Shown here in pieces: positions 63,794 to 64,000 of a stretch of 64,000 nucleotides of DNA. The notes beneath the pieces are model-generated. The model worked only from the letters and a program-made list of their open reading frames with translations. It did not search any database and had not been told where the DNA came from. The stretch comes from CAVVIO01 sp963748095 (GTDB lineage Bacteria; Bacteroidota; Bacteroidia; Bacteroidales; UBA10428). The DNA lies in assembly GCA_963748095.1 (NCBI GenBank), contig CAVVIO010000001.1, positions 186,001 to 250,000 on the forward strand. Direction: 5' to 3'. A program made the position numbers and the translations under genes. Position 1 is the stretch's first letter. Each line of letters starts with the position of its first letter.

Positions 63794-64000
63794 ATGAAAC
63801 TTGAAATTAAAAACTTAAGTAAAACATATCCCAACGGAGTACAGGCACTGAAAAATGTAGACCTGACCATTCCTTGCGGATTATTTGGCCTGCTTGGGCC
63901 GAACGGTGCCGGCAAATCAACCCTGATGCGTACGATTGCAACTCTGCAGGAACCGGATACCGGAAGTATTCAAATGGACGAATTAAACGTGCTCACCGAA
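63794..64000 (+). CDS. ABC transporter ATP-binding protein (3' end cut by window edge)
   Basis: 69 residues of an ATPase up to the right edge. MKLEIKNLSKTYPNGVQALKNVDLTIP followed by the Walker A motif LLGPNGAGKSTLMRTIATL (about residues 37-55) and the A-loop Tyr identify it. The wording GLFGLLGPNGAGKSTLMR is that of the drug/lipid export (CcmA/NatA-like) type. The permease is not in the window. It is in the same direction as, and 43 bases after, the Xre-type regulator. Confidence 0.92.
   Translation, partial: MKLEIKNLSKTYPNGVQALKNVDLTIPCGLFGLLGPNGAGKSTLMRTIATLQEPDTGSIQMDELNVLTE

Overview
The window looks like chromosomal DNA of a Bacteroidota bacterium, probably in or near the Bacteroidales/Marinilabiliales. 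The evidence is AT-rich intergenic DNA, several TAnnTTTG-type -7 promoter elements, type IX secretion (T9SS) C-terminal sorting domains on secreted glycosidases and a repeat adhesin, the long plant-like form of IspG, a CarboxypepD-reg/TonB-plug barrel protein, and several short secreted lipoproteins. No phage, insertion sequence, CRISPR array or plasmid module is visible. Genes at both edges are cut (nadA on the left, an ABC ATPase on the right).

Layout. 1-2.6 kb: nadA (partial), rpiB, an Rrf2-family regulator and a VanZ-like membrane protein. 2.8-7.1 kb: one 1390-residue glycosyltransferase/phosphodiester-glycosidase fusion preceded by two palindromes. 7.1-15.2 kb: a stand-alone receiver protein, a NarL-type response regulator and its partner, a 2152-residue soluble kinase with about 13 PAS domains and one GAF domain. 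15.4-21 kb: housekeeping genes (hemW, cysS), a patatin-like lipase, a degenerate 21-bp minisatellite and two short-chain dehydrogenases. 21-24 kb: a BlaI/M56-peptidase pair with three identical-geometry operators interleaved with its promoter. 24-32 kb: ispG (frameshifted), small metabolic genes, mtnA-mtnP for methionine salvage, an intact CAT-anticodon tRNA and an upstream degenerate copy carrying three hairpin insertions, a DUF362 protein and a cupin. 32-42 kb: secreted and outer-membrane proteins, including a GH51-like and a GH43 glycosidase pair with T9SS tails, suggesting arabinan/arabinoxylan use. 42-46 kb: a small plastic region with a duplicated lipoprotein gene, a decayed lipoprotein pseudogene and an aldo/keto reductase with ferredoxin-like C-terminus. 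46-52 kb: a 1996-residue alpha-2-macroglobulin-like protein containing a TonB-plug insert. 52-60 kb: a PAP2 phosphatase, and a 7TM-DISM/LuxR receptor-regulator divergent from a 1721-residue GLUG/YDG repeat adhesin. 60-64 kb: small secreted proteins, a metallo-beta-lactamase-fold hydrolase, and a DUF2975/Xre pair leading into an ABC transporter gene.

Four otherwise conserved genes (ispG, GH43, the small protein at 60.5 kb, the MBL hydrolase) are each broken by a single extra base; removing one base restores a complete, family-like protein in every case. Because ispG is normally essential, a sequence/assembly insertion error is the simplest explanation, but recoding or real mutation cannot be excluded from sequence alone. 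The 42.8-43.4 kb lipoprotein is different: it has several shifts of both signs and a lost lipobox, so it looks truly decayed.

The best candidates for unusual biology are the BlaI-type operon with three interleaved operators and a sensor whose periplasmic or penicillin-binding part is replaced by amphipathic 20-residue repeats plus a pentapeptide beta-helix; the membrane receptor carrying its own DNA-binding domain next to a repeat adhesin; the GT-NAGPA fusion; the A2M/TonB-plug chimera; and the tRNA copy invaded by three different small palindromes.
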